DNA from: Desulfobulbus sp.
Lineage (GTDB): Bacteria > Pseudomonadota > Gammaproteobacteria > Burkholderiales > Rhodocyclaceae
Direction of reading: 5' to 3'
Assembly: GCA_009782025.1 (NCBI GenBank)
Contig: WQUQ01000083.1
Span: 1-6,430 of the forward strand
Length of the DNA stretch: 6,430 nt
Position numbers and translations under genes: made by a program. Under the pieces are notes generated by a model. That model saw only the letters and a list, made by a program, of their open reading frames with translations. It had not been told where the DNA came from and ran no database searches. This document shows positions 5,888 through 6,430 of this stretch, piece by piece. How positions within the stretch are numbered: the stretch's first letter is position 1; each line of letters begins with the position of its first letter.

Positions 5888-6309
5888 CCACGGTGCAAGC
5901 GCAAGCCTCGGCCTTCAGGCCGAGGTCAAGCGAGCCAAGCGTAATCTCGGCGCCAAAGGCGCCCCCGATTCGTGGCGAGGAAGCCTCTGGCTTCAGCCAG
6001 AGGAGACTCACGAACGAGCCGCGCCGGGCAGCCCTGCCGTTCCCGCCGGATCATCCGGTTTTCGCCGGCCACTTTCCTGGCAATCCGATCATTCCGGGCG
6101 TGCAGTTGCTCGACCGCGCAAAACGCATGATTGAAACGGAATGCGGCGTTCTGCTCTGCGGCATTCAGGCGGCGAAATTTCTCAGCCCCGCCGGCCCCGG
6201 CGAGGCATTGGAACTGGAATATCGGCTGGATGAAAAGCAGGCGGCGTTTGAAATCCGTTGCGGTGAACGGAAAATCGCCAGCGGGCAATTTCTGCTCGAA
6301 GGGCCATGA
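5884..6309 (+). CDS. ApeI/FabZ-like hotdog 3-hydroxyacyl-ACP dehydratase with aberrant N-terminus
   Basis: A 141-residue protein whose residues 50-141 form a single hotdog domain, like the small dehydratases of aryl-polyene clusters that remove water from 3-hydroxyacyl-ACP during chain growth. The signature DHPVFAGHFPGNPIIPGVQ runs from 56 to 74. His63 is the catalytic histidine, and Asp77 occupies the position of the catalytic Glu in FabZ. GIQAAKFLSPAGPGE (93-107) is the usual K-F/P-G strand. The first ~49 residues are extra: they are Arg/Ser/Pro-rich and encoded by three palindromes (5906-6014). Related enzymes begin only a few residues before DHP. No ATG, GTG or TTG occurs in frame between codon 4 (GTG) and the core, so the extension appears to be translated. 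Both ends overlap neighbouring genes by ATGA, indicating translational coupling. Whether the extended enzyme is active cannot be told. Confidence 0.85.
   Translation: MTTVQAQASAFRPRSSEPSVISAPKAPPIRGEEASGFSQRRLTNEPRRAALPFPPDHPVFAGHFPGNPIIPGVQLLDRAKRMIETECGVLLCGIQAAKFLSPAGPGEALELEYRLDEKQAAFEIRCGERKIASGQFLLEGP
5902..6020 (+). repeat. Cluster of three palindromes, REP/MITE-like, inside a coding sequence
   Basis: Hairpin 1 (5906-5925) is CCTCGGCCT-TC-AGGCCGAGG. Hairpin 2 (5947-5968) has TCGG and CGCC stems around AAA, with a CCC bulge. Hairpin 3 has the inner stem CCTCTGGCT-TC-AGCCAGAGG (5984-6003) inside an outer stem TTCGTG/CACGAA (5969-5974/6009-6014). Units 1 and 3 are diverged copies: both read AAGCCTC, GGC, TTCAG, then GAGG, and both are followed by CGAGCC (5931-5936 and 6015-6020). 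The layout resembles REP/BIME-type elements or the terminal hairpins of IS200/IS605-family elements. That family link is inference. Confidence 0.75.
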
Positions 6310-6430
6310 CGACGACGCCAGCCCCCGAATGGCTCCAGCGCGAAGAACGCGGCAACGCCTTCTGGCTCAGGCTGATGCGCAGAATTTCCCTGTTGCTGGG
6401 CCGCCGTCTGTCGCGCCTCGTCCTTTACGG
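6306..6430 (+). CDS. LpxL/HtrB-like lysophospholipid acyltransferase, N-terminal fragment
   Basis: Only the first 41 codons are inside the window (MTTTPAPEWLQREERG, then FWLRLMRRISLLLGRRLSRLVLYG). The pattern W..REERG, LRLM, I.L.LGRR..RL.LY is the usual opening of LPLAT acyltransferases of the lipid A lauroyltransferase type found next to the dehydratase in aryl-polyene clusters. There they are thought to attach the polyene acyl chain to a lipid anchor at the inner membrane. The start ATG overlaps the dehydratase stop (ATGA), and GAAGGG lies just upstream with short spacing (2 nt). The catalytic HxxxxD motif lies beyond the window, so activity cannot be judged. Assignment rests on the short N-terminus plus context. 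Confidence 0.7.
   Translation, partial: MTTTPAPEWLQREERGNAFWLRLMRRISLLLGRRLSRLVLY

Overview
The window looks like a GC-rich chromosomal segment from a Betaproteobacterium. The evidence is the 5S rRNA tail with its 'CCGAACAGGACCGTGAAAC' stretch, the codon bias, and the style of the proteins. A Rhodocyclales-type host is a guess, not a demonstrated assignment. No transposase, CRISPR array or phage gene is visible.

Left part (1-2722). The window opens inside the last ~90 nt of a 5S rRNA gene, the end of an rRNA operon on the + strand. A strong hairpin at about 107-141 follows and is flanked by T-rich runs on both strands. It can end the rRNA operon and also the convergent minus-strand unit. That unit holds an RsmB/NOP-family RNA m5C methyltransferase (2722 to 1460) and a MscS-family mechanosensitive channel (1463 to 198), joined by a 4-base ATGA stop/start overlap.

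Middle (2723-3190). A stretch of 468 nt has no confident gene. It contains a perfect 12-bp tandem duplication, a GC palindrome, an AT-richer end and two tiny overlapping minus-strand ORFs of doubtful status.

Right part (3191-6430). This is the edge of a biosynthetic cluster of the aryl-polyene (APE)/xanthomonadin-like type. A COG4648-type membrane protein lies on the minus strand. Divergent from it, with overlapping start codons (CATG), are a PAP2-superfamily membrane protein, an APE-type AMP-ligase, a FabZ/ApeI-like hotdog dehydratase, and the beginning of an LpxL/HtrB-like acyltransferase that runs off the window. The last three are linked by ATGA overlaps and probably form one translationally coupled operon. 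The likely joint role is to activate an aromatic or acyl starter onto an ACP (ligase), dehydrate the growing polyene chain (dehydratase) and attach the product to a lipid anchor (acyltransferase). This is inferred from family relationships. Ketosynthases, ACPs and the exporter would have to lie beyond the right end.

The most unusual signal is in the dehydratase gene. Its first ~50 codons are not part of the hotdog fold and consist of a run of three hairpin-forming palindromes. No ATG, GTG or TTG lies in frame between codon 4 and the conserved core, so the palindromes appear to be translated. This resembles an in-frame insertion of a REP/MITE-like palindromic element.
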